DNA of 19,695 nt from Isohypsibius dastychi (GCA_034696485.1 JAQIWT010000469.1:1-19695), one strand, 5' to 3'; shown: positions 1-9,551, numbered from the stretch's first letter. Made by a program: numbers and translations. Notes: generated by a model from the sequence alone, not told the origin.

Positions 1-418
1 ACAGCGGGCAGCTGATGCCGCCTTGATGACGTACGCCGAACTTTTACTCACGCCGAACATCGGACTCACCCTTTGTAGGTCGGTTCGCATATCACCCCAC
101 AGGGGAGCCACATAAGGTTGATGGAAAATGGGAAATTGAACGCTGAACAGAAGTCCATCTGATTGAAACTTGACAGTTTCCAAAATCATATTCATTTCCG
201 GATTTCTCGAGATGATATAAAATACACGTAACGGTTTGAAAAAGAGCAAAAAATAAAAGAGCGATTTCTGCGAGTAAAAATGAGCAAACAAACGAAAGAA
301 CTATCAATCTCGAAATAGCAAAATCAAAGAATCACAGGAAGTAATCATCCAGGAACATGAAACCGCGAAGGAAGCCCAATACGGCATAATGCAAATCCCC
401 AAACATCCGTGGCCGCCA
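1..418. other. Left edge, no supported gene
   Basis: I see no recognisable domain, splice pattern or repeat here. Minus-strand frames are open for about 70 codons (92-307), with a hydrophobic start but only a TTG initiator and no family resemblance I can name. The stretch lies downstream of the MATH-BTB pseudogene and may include its former 3' untranslated region. Confidence 0.4.
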
Positions 419-1545
419 TCAAACAAGCTTACGGACCAGTTTCTTCCCCAACCGCAAGTTGCTATCAAGAATATCGTCGACCCATCCGTTCTCTACGAAG
501 ACCTTCTTGTTCTTCAAAATGAAGAACATCACGGCATTTCTAAGATATCCCGTGGAACACTTATCAGCTAGCAGTAACAAACGCGCCGCATCCGACATTT
601 CAAAGCCAGTCGCCAGGGTCCGTCCACACAATTCTTTCAGTTCCGGAAGTCCATATTTATCTGCAGCTACCAGAAATCTCTCCACGATTTTCGGCAGATT
701 GCTCGGTAAATTCCATAAATATACTGCAGCAACCCAATCAAAGTATCCGTATCCGTATCGTTCATCACACAGTGACCGGAAGTACTCTCTTCCGAGCCAT
801 ACAACAACATTTTGGCGAAGACTGGGGAAAGAGCGATTAAAATGCTTCGATGAGCGGATACCTTATTCCCCTCCATGGAAGTGATGACAGAATCAGCTCC
901 AGCCTTTGTCTCCCATAAGTTCCGAAAATTCTGCACCAGCTCAGATGTTCCAGGAACCGGAAAAGCGATCAAGTCCTCCTGGAGCAAAACGGTGATGTCA
1001 GCGCGAATCATCAGTTTTCAATAAATTTGCGATTTTCTGAGGAGATGCTCCTTGGAAAGAGTAACAACATCCAGGACGGAGGGCTTTTGATGAGAATTGC
1101 TCATGTTTTCGCAAAGAATAACGGGCATTTCCGGTCCATTCGAAGTGTGGCAGTTCGCCAGCTCCTTTCCAGTATCAACAATGATCCTATTTTTATAAAT
1201 TTAAATAACCTACAGTGAAACAAAAATGGCGACTCACTCACGTGATCTTCCCGATGGCTTTTACTTCGAAGAAACCCTTGGCGTTGAAATACTCCAAGCA
1301 TATTTTTACCTAAGCGGCATCCTATGTATCAGCATCCAGGACAATCTTCCATTCACCGTCACGTACTTGCTCGCCATCGATTCCGATTTCTGAATAGCGC
1401 AGGACATCAGACTTGAAGATGCCCGCAAAGCCATCCGTTTTCTGCGTCGATGATGAGGGAACTTCTGATTTGAGCAAACAAAACGCCAAACTGGGAGGGA
1501 GTAATGGTCCATTCCAAGACTCCACGATGATAATGAGGTTCAATC
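419..1545 (-). pseudogene. MATH-BTB (SPOP-like) substrate adaptor, decayed
   Basis: Proteins of this family bring substrates to cullin-3 ubiquitin ligases: the MATH domain binds the target, BTB binds cullin 3, and a short BACK-like tail follows. What I see, in minus-strand order: a MATH-like stretch (GEWKIVLDAD near 1340, then VKICLEYFNAKG near 1290), a further MATH end (KLMIRADITVL near 1005), a BTB core with KVSAHRSILIALSPVFAKML (about 790-850), then VERFLVAADKYGLPELK and a BACK-like tail ending at a TGA at 419-421. Frame breaks: two in-frame TAG codons between the two MATH strands (1322-1324 and 1310-1312), a TGA at 1018-1020, and a one-base-type frameshift near 715-725 exactly where the BTB helices should continue. 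A plausible intron (donor GTGAGT near 1238, acceptor near 1185) is still visible. The two TAGs could alternatively be removed by a short intron starting GTACGT, but the frameshift inside BTB cannot be spliced out. Intactness up to the breaks suggests recent decay, or local sequence errors. Confidence 0.7.
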
Positions 1546-2769
1546 TTCGTCACAGGGGATGCATGCGATTCGGTGCTCTGGACAGATCCCATGTCCAGAA
1601 ACCAGCTGATTTATTACGGATAAAATTTTCCAGAAGTCTGATTCCAATCTAGATTTTGTGGCCGATGTAGGACAGGCAGGAGGGATTGTTCGATGTGGTT
1701 CGATCGCCTACGTTAAATACATAAACCGCGGAAAATGGAGTTCTGGATAAAATATTTGTTGTTGTCGTCGTAATTTCTGCGATTTCCAAAATACAAAATA
1801 CAAAATCAAATTTGTTTGACAAGCAGGGGAGGGGGGGGGGGTACATTTAGTATATCCGCCCAGCACTATCTGTCCGCTCAATCCTCTGTGCGCGCCCTCA
1901 TACATAGATCAATCAGCCAAAGCGAAGTGATCACCAAGTCCAAATTCAAATTAATGAAATTATGGGATTCGTCGTGTTTTCGATTGAACAATTGAGATTT
2001 GAAATTCGTTCGGGACGCTGATTCTGAAAAACTTTTCGATTCCCCTGTTGATTCCTGCTTGTATCGGATATGGGTGCTACAAAATATACGTTTTAAATCT
2101 CCGGATACGTGTTTTGTCGAAATTTATGGACAGAATAATCGCGCTTGTGTACCTCTGATTATTGATGTGGTTCATGGATCAGCTTTCACCAGTGGTGGAT
2201 TTGTGGGGGGATGAGGGCGATTCATCCGGAGATCAAGGGCTCAGCCACACCGGAGGCATCATCCGAGTTTTTTATGTACATCTCTAGTCTTTTGAGGTGT
2301 TTCGAAGCGGAAACAGAATTTTTTTTTCGAAGCGGTACCCTGTACCGTGGAAAGACACTTTTCTCACACAATGAGGCCGAAAACTGCGTTTCAGGGGCGA
2401 TACCCCGCAATCAGTGTGAGAATGGAGACACTTGCTCGATTGCCTTGCAACATGTTTTTTTAAGAAATAACCTGCAAAATGCTTGGAGTATTGAATGTCA
2501 GAAACTAACATTCATCGACCAATTCGTCGCGTTTATATGAAATTCGTGGATGAACCCAGAGATGTCAGTGTCTTTGCATCTGTGGGGCGTGCCGGTCTTG
2601 CGAAAGATGTTCTTAACGACGTCTATGATCATGATATGAAGCGAAAACAACGTATGCATCTACAAAACGGAGGTAACCTTGGGGCATCCTTAACCCCTTG
2701 CAGAGTTTTCGCCGACTTCATCAACAAAATGACTGTCTAAGACCTGAAAATACCAGAAATAAAAAAAGT
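1546..2769. other. Intergenic stretch with unassigned coding-like frames
   Basis: Plus-strand frames are open at 1999-2214, 2211-2540 and 2495-2740 and abut one another in different phases. The first two would join if the G run at 2205-2210 had one more base. The predicted residues show normal composition but I recognise no family, and I cannot place introns. It may be a decayed gene. An 11-G run lies at 1831-1841. The rest shows nothing I can support. Confidence 0.25.
1831..1841 (+). repeat. Poly-G run (11 G)
   Basis: Eleven G in a row, preceded by GGGGA. This is one of three clear G homopolymers in the window (also 9 G at 4730-4738 and 20 G at 19665-19684). Such runs can form G-quadruplexes, and they are also typical places for base-count errors. 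Confidence 0.9.
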
Positions 2770-5700
2770 CTAATAGTAAAGATGACCACCGGAATCCAAG
2801 GGGAAGGATTGAGAGTGGAATAGAAAATCCAGAAGAAAGTGAGGGGTTATGTAGTACTGATCGTTGTACACAAGGTGTGGGAGGCTTCCTAGCCATAGGC
2901 TCATGAGTCCGAAACCAGTACAAGCGAACGCGCTTATTAAAAATACCACGTCAAACCATCGATGACAGAATCTGAACTGCAGCTCTCCCAAACCGGCCGA
3001 AATTATAACTCTGAAATTAGAATAAAAAATGATTGACCTGGACAAAGAAGACAATCCTGACAGACAGGCGACATCCGACCTGTATGCCGGTGGAACGAGA
3101 AGGCCCATGAGCAGAATGGTCGAAATGAAATACATTCCCATTATCTCGGCAAGTACAAGAACGAGGATGTCCGAACAACGACTATTTGAAATCAGGCAGG
3201 AAAAGTGAAAGAACTGAAAACAGGCCATACCTATTAAATCACCCAAACTACGGAAAAACATAAACCAAGCAAACTTTTTTTAGCGTGATGAGTTGACCGC
3301 GAATCGAGGTGAAGGCGAAAAATCCAATGAAACCAAACGGAGCATACTGTAACCAGAAGCGAACCTGGAAGCAAATACCGGATAAGAAAATATGTATACA
3401 GAAAAACCAACGAAGTGGACCTCTGTGTATGTGGACCACCTACGTATGTGGACCAACGAAACGGGAACCGAATTGTCACCTAATATCTTATATAGGGGGG
3501 AACCTATGTAAGTAGACCACTCTAAGTGGACAACCTATGTATATGGATCAGTAACTGAGGCTCCGTGGTTCTTGGTTCACCTACTATGTGGACCGCTTTC
3601 ATTACTCAACAAGAAAATCACCAATGAGAGCCGTGTCTGAACTGCTGTGCTAAACAAGATGTCTTAATTTAAGCGAAAAGCTGACCTGGACGAGCTCACT
3701 CTTGAACAAAAACTAGAAGTTTCGAAAGATCTGAATTTCAAGATTTCCCAGTGCAACTTGGCGAACAAGTACAAAATATCAAAAACTATTTTTGCACGAC
3801 GTTCAAAGGTTGCTACTATAGCCTGAATCGGTTGAGGCAACCTATCCACGAATAAAATATGAATAAAGTAAAAGTGGTATACAGTATTTTTCAACTAGGG
3901 GTCCAACGTTGAGTTCACACCCAGGGGGGAACCTGTGTAAGTGGACCACCTATGTAAGTGGACCAGTGAACCAGGCACGGAGGGGTGGTCCACTTAGTAG
4001 GGTTTTCTGTATATTCAACTATCTCTGCAGATCCTCCAGCAAGACTGTCGAACGAGCTTGGAATTTCCGTCGTGATACTCCGCTTGCTCAACAACATCTA
4101 CAATTTGCTTACGGGCTCGGCGGTCGGCACAGCTTCAGTTATTATTCCTTGGCTAGTATTCGAAATTCCTACATCCACACTAAATCCCATCCAGTTGACG
4201 GCAATTCCTAGCCATTGAATGACCGGATCGGACGGCGTCGAACGATGTCTAATGATATTACGGATAGTCTGAAATTGTGAGAAGCTGAAGATGGAGAAGA
4301 TAGGAAATAAAATGAACTTCACACATTAACGATCTTGTAGATACTAGAGATGGTCAAAGCGAGTTCCAAGAAACGCGGGAGAAGAATTCTCAGCATTCTC
4401 AAACACTCCCACCGCTGTTTCATCTTGTTCAGTGTGTCGATTTTTAAAAAAAGATGAGTGCACATCATCTGTACCGAATCGATCTCTGCTTTAAGATTCT
4501 CGGTATCTGTGACAAAAATGTGCACTTTTCTGGCTTCTTGAACAACATGTCGAAGTGAAATACATCTAGCATCTCCATTCCGCGCGACATTCATATTTTC
4601 CCGACACAATATCGCGTACCTGAACAGATATGTAAAGTTACATGGATTCTCTTAATAATCTCGTAGCTAAAACCAAGTGTCGGGTCACACAAATTCTGGG
4701 GTTAGTATTTTCGTCCCACCCCCACGAGAGGGGGGGGGCTCTAAAATCTTCATCGAAACCGCACATTTTTGTTCACGCAAAGCAAAACCTTTTTACTGTG
4801 AGCTCGGGTCAACGGACAGAGGTTTTGGAACTAATGACGTCACAACCATTAATAAGATCACAATCGGAAGTGACGCCACAACCGGAGGCGACGTCAACTG
4901 CTACAAGATTTCATTTTCTCAATTTTTTTTCAACCTTGCAACCACATTTTTCCAATATATTTTCGGGGGAACGTTATGCCCGCCAGGGGCGGCGGGCATA
5001 GGGCGAAACCGAGCCACCGAGGGTTTTGTCGAGGAATATCTTACTGTTTTTTCTTGACGGCCAGAATTTCAATCTCCTGCTCCAGCATTTTTTCCAGAAT
5101 GCGGACGTTAAAAATCCAACTGTTCTACCAAGAAGAAACCATGGCTGCAACGATCACAGATAGGAACAGTTCTGACCGACTTGTAGAAGCGGGATAGAAA
5201 AGTATATGATGTATTCACGGCACCAAAGCCGGAGAGGAACGCCATAAGTGTCACGGCCACGATCCCAACCTGAACCAGCGAACTGTCCGTAATGGAGAAA
5301 CCACCTGCGCACATTCAATACGAGATTATGACAAAAACAATACAGTATGTATTATGTATGACAACTGATTGAACCACAATACACCAAAATTATGATCAAA
5401 GAAAGGAAGGTTTGAGATCAAAGGCATTTATTCGGACTGACCTTTTCTTGGGCTGCTGGCAAAGAAGAAGGATGCCCCGATATTCGCCAGCGCAAGTAAA
5501 AGCATCAATATGGAGGAACAAAATTCTGAATTCGATGGAATGTGTCTGAATTCAAAACCTGGAAAAATCTGTCATCATGTTTTCCTGATGGAAATCAAGT
5601 GGGAACGTAACAACTCACGCGATGCGACCAGAAAAACGAGAATGAATAAAGGAATTACCACAGCGATGATCACTACCAAAAAATGCGTGGCAGTTTTCCA

Positions 5701-6145
5701 ATGAAGTATTCTCGATCTGGAATATTCTAAGCACTTGTGAAATGGAGAGCCGAAAAGTTCTGATTTCTTACTCAGAATCCAGCCAGCCCAAAATTTCGAA
5801 TATGAGTATTTCGAACATCGTGAGAGAGAGTGAGAATGTCAGACAAAACAGAACCTGGACTAGACGATTAGGATTCTGAAATTCAGAAAACCGCATTTAA
5901 CTCCAGAAATATTCGCAGTTCCGCGGATATTCCAGCTTACCTCGTAACGCCTAGGCAGTTTGATCATGAGAAATATCCATCCGATCGCAAAGAATGTTAT
6001 CTGAGAAAGCTCGTTTTGATTTAGTGAGTGCAGATAAAGCAGCAACCAAAAACAAATTGGTAGCTTACTGCTCGTTTCCAATGGGAATATGGAGTTTTAT
6101 TACCTGACTGACGAGAACCACGCAGCTATCGCCCATAAGCGCCAT
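2770..6145 (-). CDS. GPHR: Golgi pH regulator (GPHR / GPR89 family)
   Basis: Multipass membrane protein of the Golgi and ER. Family members act as an anion conductance needed for Golgi acidification; plant relatives are the GTG proteins. I spliced 12 exons with GT-AG borders and continuous phase: 6145-6104, 6000-5941, 5875-5772, 5716-5619, 5558-5442, 5304-5177, 5124-5045, 4619-4325, 4268-4173, 3364-3275, 3213-3080, 3010-2770. This gives 494 residues, against about 455 in vertebrate GPR89. Family signatures in order: FFAIGWIFLM (17-26), LTMFEILIFEILG (exon 3), VTLMAFLSGFGAVN (158-171), a charged coiled-coil-like loop (184-270), DPVIQWLGIAVNW, FTSIRGQLITL (358-368), AEIMGMYFIS (392-401) and LGELQFRFCHRWFD (422-435). 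The ATG at 6145 gives an N-terminus of the family's length and was chosen for that. The C-terminal tail after residue 450 matches nothing I know. Intron 7 (4620-5044) and intron 9 (3365-4172) are long because they carry inserts. The rest are about 50-115 bases. Confidence 0.93.
3399..4009 (+). mobile_element. pogo/Tigger-like nonautonomous DNA transposon in GPHR intron 9
   Basis: The ends are inverted copies: CAGAAAAACCAACGAAGTGG at the left and, read on the minus strand, CAGAAAACCCTACTAAGTGG at the right. Both are bordered by TA (TATA is also possible), as expected for Tc1/mariner-superfamily elements. Inside, a degenerate motif around AAGTGGACCACCTATGTA recurs near both ends in both orientations (about 3414-3460, 3497-3560, 3925-3970, 3985-3995). 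The only coding remnant is a helix-turn-helix fragment at 3659-3826. At 611 bases it lacks a DDE transposase and must have been moved in trans. It lies wholly inside an intron and antisense to the host gene, so it should be spliced out. Confidence 0.8.
3659..3826 (+). pseudogene. CENP-B/pogo-type N-terminal helix-turn-helix remnant
   Basis: An ATG at 3659 is followed by TCT and a TAA stop (3665-3667). The same frame then stays open from 3668 to a TGA at 3824-3826. It reads KRKADLDELTLEQKLEV, then a segment ending ANKYKISKTIFARR. That matches the basic start, the T-L-x-x-K-x-x-V/I helix and the recognition helix of the psq/CENP-B N-terminal DNA-binding domain found in pogo, Tigger and Jerky-type transposases. 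The second DNA-binding half and the catalytic DDE domain are missing. With a stop at codon 3 it is unlikely to be translated from this ATG. Confidence 0.7.
4620..5044 (-). other. Long GPHR intron 7 with probable decayed insert
   Basis: Nine times the usual intron length of this gene. It holds a 9-G run (4730-4738), a TGACGTCA palindrome at 4835-4842 followed by two variants (TGACGCCACAACC, CGACGTCAAC) and a perfect 10-base stem with 6-base loop at 4975-5000. I cannot define terminal inverted repeats, so the mobile-element origin is only a guess. Confidence 0.5.
4975..5000. repeat. Perfect inverted repeat (10-base stem, 6-base loop)
   Basis: TATGCCCGCC and GGCGGGCATA are exact reverse complements separated by AGGGGC. 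It is very GC-rich within an AT-rich intron. It could mark the edge of a small insert. I see no T tract or gene end that would make it a terminator. Confidence 0.85.
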
Positions 6146-6946
6146 TTCAGCAGCTTCTGTGATGGATCGATTAATGTGGAAAAACAGATTTGTTGAGTGA
6201 ATAATTGTAGACTTCAGTTCGCTTTCGTTTCATCCACTAATAAGCGATGGATCTAGCAACGCTTAGCAGCAGGTCAAATAACAACATTGCATTTTAGCGA
6301 GCACGTGTGTCGTGTCTCAGGTTCTCGTCCAAAACAATTCAACATTGGTACAACCAGAACCGGTCTCAACGAGCTTGTTGCAGATCCGGTTACCGGTTAC
6401 TCGCGCTGGTTTATGGTTGAATAAGAATGTACATTAAGGCAGGACTGTCTTGATTAGAGCTGCCGTGTGAATCTAGGTCCAATATCAGGACGAAATTTGG
6501 TCTAATTTATATAGCAGCTCAGCGTAATGAGCTACGTTACATTCAAGTCAACCAAATAAATTTCTTTACAGCCAACCCCACACAACCGCAGGTCACAACT
6601 GCAGGTCAAGCCCGGTTCCGGTATTGGTTTGTTTCTCGTAATCAGCAGATCGTCCCTTTCTTTCCCCCGTCCCTAGCTAAGAAGGCTCAGATCGATTTTA
6701 ATTTCTGATTCTCCAGAGCCTCCAACCAACGGTTACATACTTCGTGAATGAATTTGGTGAAAATTAACCTTGGACTTGCTTTTCTATGGGAACTGTTTGG
6801 AATTTTAACGTCAGGAAAGTTGGAACAGAAATCTACTTCTGTTTAATGAGAAAGTTTATGTTGTATGAAGTTGTTTCCGCGGATGTCAATCGGGCTAAGA
6901 TGGCTAAGGATAGCGGTTTTCTTATTAACCTTTTTTTCGTTTCTAG
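6146..6946. promoter_or_regulatory. Upstream region of GPHR; no gene seen
   Basis: This 800-base interval separates the GPHR start codon from the DHX8-like exon on the other strand, so it must hold the GPHR promoter. I searched it for the helicase's preceding exon (the conserved DPQEGYRTL region) and did not find it in any plus frame. No TATA box stands at the expected distance from 6145. A T-rich polypyrimidine stretch (6931-6946) ends it as a splice acceptor. Confidence 0.45.
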
Positions 6947-7222
6947 GTCGTCTACATTCATCCGTCAAGTGCTCTATTCAATCATCAGCCAGAGTGGGTG
7001 ATCTATCACGAAGTTGTCCATACGACGAAGGAGTACATGCGTGAGGTTACAGCTGTGGATCCGAAGTGGCTCGTCGAATTCGCTCCGGCTTTCTTCAAGT
7101 TTGCGGATGCGACGAAATTGTCGAAAGCTAAAAGACAGCAGAAGATTGAGCCGCTATTCAACAAATACGACGACCCAAATTCGTGGCGGATTTCCAAGGC
7201 GAAACGGCTTCGACGAAATTAG
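6947..7222 (+). CDS. DHX8: DHX8/PRP22 spliceosomal helicase, terminal exon only
   Basis: PRP22 (DHX8; MOG-5 in worms) is the DEAH-box ATPase that releases spliced mRNA from the spliceosome. The exon starts right after a strong acceptor (polypyrimidine then TTTCTAG at 6940-6946) and runs 91 codons to TAG at 7220-7222. It covers the extreme C-terminus: [54 protein letters not shown], and a basic tail ending RRN, all characteristic of the family's OB-fold end and tail. The helicase core, winged-helix and ratchet domains are absent from the window. Either the preceding intron is very long and the rest lies left of base 1, with GPHR nested inside, or this is a duplicated orphan exon. The reading frame is undamaged, which favours recent function. 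Confidence 0.85.
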   Translation, partial: VVYIHPSSALFNHQPEWVIYHEVVHTTKEYMREVTAVDPKWLVEFAPAFFKFADATKLSKAKRQQKIEPLFNKYDDPNSWRISKAKRLRRN

Positions 7223-8249
7223 TTTTCATTTTAGATTCCGTTTGTTTTCGGGTTTGAATATTGTGCATAAAGCCTTTTGTTGTCTGTGACGAACCGGCGA
7301 AAGGTTTAGAATAGTTTCAACCTACGGTTCGCTTGAATAGCAAATTGAAATATTTTGGGTGCTCGTACTGTTATCGCTTACAGAGCATGTAAATCTTACA
7401 CCAAGTTTTGTCCGCAGCACTAACTGAAAATAAAAATCAAGAATTTCGCCAGGTAGTAATAAGTTAGCCTGGCAGAAGCAGGAAATCCAGAACATCGTAG
7501 AACTAGTGCATGTGGCTGGAAGTATTGTACCAAGATGGGCTCGCTGTTTATTTGACTGGAGTGGATTCCTTGAAATATTTATTAGTTCAGAAGGTGGTTC
7601 GTCACCGTTATGAGTTTCACCCTGTCGACAAATTTTTCAAACTTGGAAAGAGACCCCGAAAATCTGACCTCACTAGCACGCATTTGTCCTAGGAGGGATT
7701 GCACCACGAAATGATAAGCGGTACTTTGTTCATTTTCAACAGGTGAACCAAATCTTTGGTCCTTCCGCTCCAAAAAGTTGGACCAGCTGGCACCATCTTT
7801 CAGAGAAGGACAAGATGTTCCGCCATTTTGTTCACACTTCTCAACAGATGGCAATCTGCCAATACTGAAAGATGACTGAACTCTATGTCATTTTTCAACG
7901 AAGAGAGCGTGAATTTTGACAACATTCTCGATCGATGCCGTTCGCGACACTTGAGCGGGCTGCTCAACAAGCCAGAAAGTGACCAATCAAACAGATTACA
8001 CAACGAAACCAGTAGTCACGATTTGAACAATCAGACAGGGTACGTCTCCGCCAATTTAAAGAGCCCACTTCGGCTTGTTCACTCAGTCAATCGATAGTGC
8101 CCAGATCGCGGATCGTGCTTTGAGAGCTTGTTTTTTTCGGAGTTGCTATTTTCGGAGTATAATTTATATCAGTAGTGTAAATATATCGAAAACAAAAGTG
8201 ACGAATTGTCGTGGAATTTTCGCCGGACAAAACACCGTGTAAAACGCAG
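7223..8249. other. 3' untranslated region of the helicase exon and intergenic DNA
   Basis: AATAAA at 7429-7434 lies about 207 bases after the helicase stop and is a likely polyadenylation signal. Beyond it, frames are open at 7582-7854 (minus) and 7885-8097 (plus). Neither has a recognisable domain, a signal peptide or a supported splice structure. I see nothing else I can support. Confidence 0.4.
7429..7434 (+). terminator. Polyadenylation signal AATAAA
   Basis: Canonical hexamer about 207 bases downstream of the DHX8-like stop codon, on the same strand. No closer canonical hexamer is visible. Confidence 0.5.
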
Positions 8250-8668
8250 TCAAATCTTCACGCACATTCCCTGATCACTAGGCGATACCAAAAGGAAAAA
8301 TGAGCCAATTTGGGATACCATAGTCTTCAGGTGTACTGCGGTCAAGCTGGAACGATTCAAATTTTGATAATCATGTAAAAAATTTGTAGAAGGATCAAAT
8401 GGGAAGAATACCGGTGGCTCTGTTGGTTCTGGTTTCCATTTGCATGTTCTTGCTTTGTTGCAATAATTACCGCCACAGCATACATTATCATGGACACATT
8501 CGTCAAGTGTATCTGAACATTTATTAGACTGGACCTGAATGAATAACAAAATGAACACTACAAAAGTAACCAGAGAGACAGAAAATTAAAAAGGTCAAAC
8601 AGTCAGTATCTTACCTGTTTGCTTAGGCACGCGAACATCAGGATAGTGGCGAACATCAGAGCGCTCAT
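8250..8668 (-). CDS. Small secreted cystine-knot-like peptide precursor
   Basis: Two exons, 8668-8615 and 8534-8250, phase 0, giving 112 residues. The donor GTAAGA and the acceptor ATTCAG are clear. Exon 1 encodes a start-proximal hydrophobic segment (MSALMFATILMFACLSK) that continues into exon 2 as a signal peptide, with cleavage likely near Ser20-Asn21. The mature part has six cysteines spaced C-x6-C-x5-CC-x4-C-x5-C, the layout of inhibitor cystine knot (knottin) peptides. A Pro/Glu-rich linker and a tail of about 60 cysteine-free residues follow. Knottins include protease inhibitors, antimicrobial peptides, ion-channel ligands and toxins, and the spacing does not tell which. A TATA box lies upstream (8731-8737). 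The tail could be partly an unrecognised intron or untranslated. Confidence 0.72.
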
Positions 8669-8730
8669 TTTCTCATTAGGATGAGTGAATTGACTCGAGC
8701 GGGAATGGTATGAAAACAAAGAAATGAGGG

Positions 8731-8737
8731 TTTTATA
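8731..8737 (-). promoter_or_regulatory. TATA box of the cystine-knot-like gene
   Basis: TATAAAA on the minus strand, 63 bases before the ATG at 8668. A start site about 30 bases downstream would leave a short leader of about 35 bases. The TATA box lies only about 95 bases from the presumed CUB gene stop and 14 bases past its AATAAA, so the two genes are tightly packed head to tail. Confidence 0.6.
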
Positions 8738-8750
8738 TTGCTGAGGGTTT

Positions 8751-8756
8751 TTTATT
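8751..8756 (-). terminator. Polyadenylation signal AATAAA of the split CUB gene (candidate)
   Basis: AATAAA on the minus strand, 75 bases after the TAA at 8832-8834. It would close the CUB-domain gene whose front lies beyond the transposon at 16970-17953. Confidence 0.4.
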
Positions 8757-8831
8757 TCCATGTAGGTTGCCGACATTCAAAGATATTCCAAGTGTTACTT
8801 GGGTGAGCTTCGATTAGTTCAGTTGGACCGA

Positions 8832-8875
8832 TTAGAGTTCCGTGCCAAAAGCATCAACGTAGACAAGTACGCGTC
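8832..8875 (-). pseudogene. Candidate 3' end of the transposon-split CUB gene
   Basis: Reading minus strand away from the transposon's left terminus, the frame gives RVLVYVDAFGTEL then TAA. Its hydrophobic alternation resembles the last beta strand of a CUB domain. The CUB2 remnant on the other side of the transposon stops at exactly this point (TYMEIATS). If four bases are discounted as a duplicated target, the two parts are in frame. Short length makes chance agreement possible. Confidence 0.35.
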
Positions 8876-8993
8876 TGTAGCCGGCAGAAGTGTTTCCCTG
8901 CATCCCAGTTACCCAGGGTAACTTTGTTTGGGAAACTTTAGCAAAGTTTCCCTCCTTGTTTCCATCTTCTAATTTTCAGCAGGAAAACGACTG
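8876..8993 (+). repeat. Left terminal inverted repeat of the Ginger1-type element
   Basis: Pairs with 16850-16967 in inverted orientation, with only a handful of mismatches over about 118 bases. It contains a near-perfect internal palindrome at 8930-8952 (GGGAAACTTT AGC AAAGTTTCCC). The first bases are TGTAG. The match continues two bases further out (TC), so the exact end is uncertain by two bases. Confidence 0.9.
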
Positions 8994-9297
8994 GGACTGA
9001 TTGTTATCTGTTTCTTAATAGTTTTGGAGTTGGGGGGCATGGCTTAACTCTGTATGCGCGTGCATACAAAACCACGATTCGGCAAGACTTGTTGTATCAA
9101 AGTTATCTGCCATCAGGAGACAATGGTTTTTAATGTCTCAAACCTCGGGATTGTATGCTATCTGTGAACTGAGGCTGGAATACAGAATATCAGATTACCT
9201 CGGTATTTTTCTCAAAATGACGGTCCGGACGCACAATGAAACTCGGACAGTGCCTATTCTTCTGTGTTCGCCAACTGGCAACAGCGTAAAGCCTTTA
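8994..9297. other. Transposon interior, no gene seen
   Basis: This stretch between the left inverted repeat and the nested foldback shows no domain, splice signal or repeat I can support. A short plus frame at 9133-9348 runs into the foldback arm and looks like chance. Confidence 0.4.
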
Positions 9298-9551
9298 CCA
9301 GGAGAATTCAAAATCTTAACAATACTGTTATCAGCTTCTTTATTTTAACTACGCGTTTTCTCAGTCGGTAACCCAGATTATCCCACTTTAATAATTTTGT
9401 ACTATGCAGTTTTTTTCCGTGTTTTTCATGAGCTATGAACCAACTCCGTGACACTCTTCGTTGAAAGTCTGCGAATTTCCAAAAAACAACAGTAAAACTC
9501 AATCCCCCCTACAGTAGTTGGTACCAAAACACTGTTATGGTACCCGCACTA
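9298..9551 (+). repeat. Left arm of nested foldback
   Basis: Reverse complement of 9754-10008. Includes the segment AGTTGGTACCAAAACACTGT followed by a second GGTACC, itself an imperfect small palindrome at the inner end of the arm. Confidence 0.88.

Noticed and set aside
3985-4218. Plus-strand hydrophobic open frame of 77 codons
   Set aside because: It is the antisense shadow of GPHR exon 9 and the end of the pogo-like element.
2770-5314. Chemoreceptor (gustatory receptor-like) gene from hydrophobic minus-strand exons
   Set aside because: The exons match the Golgi pH regulator signatures in order and splice in phase, which explains them completely.
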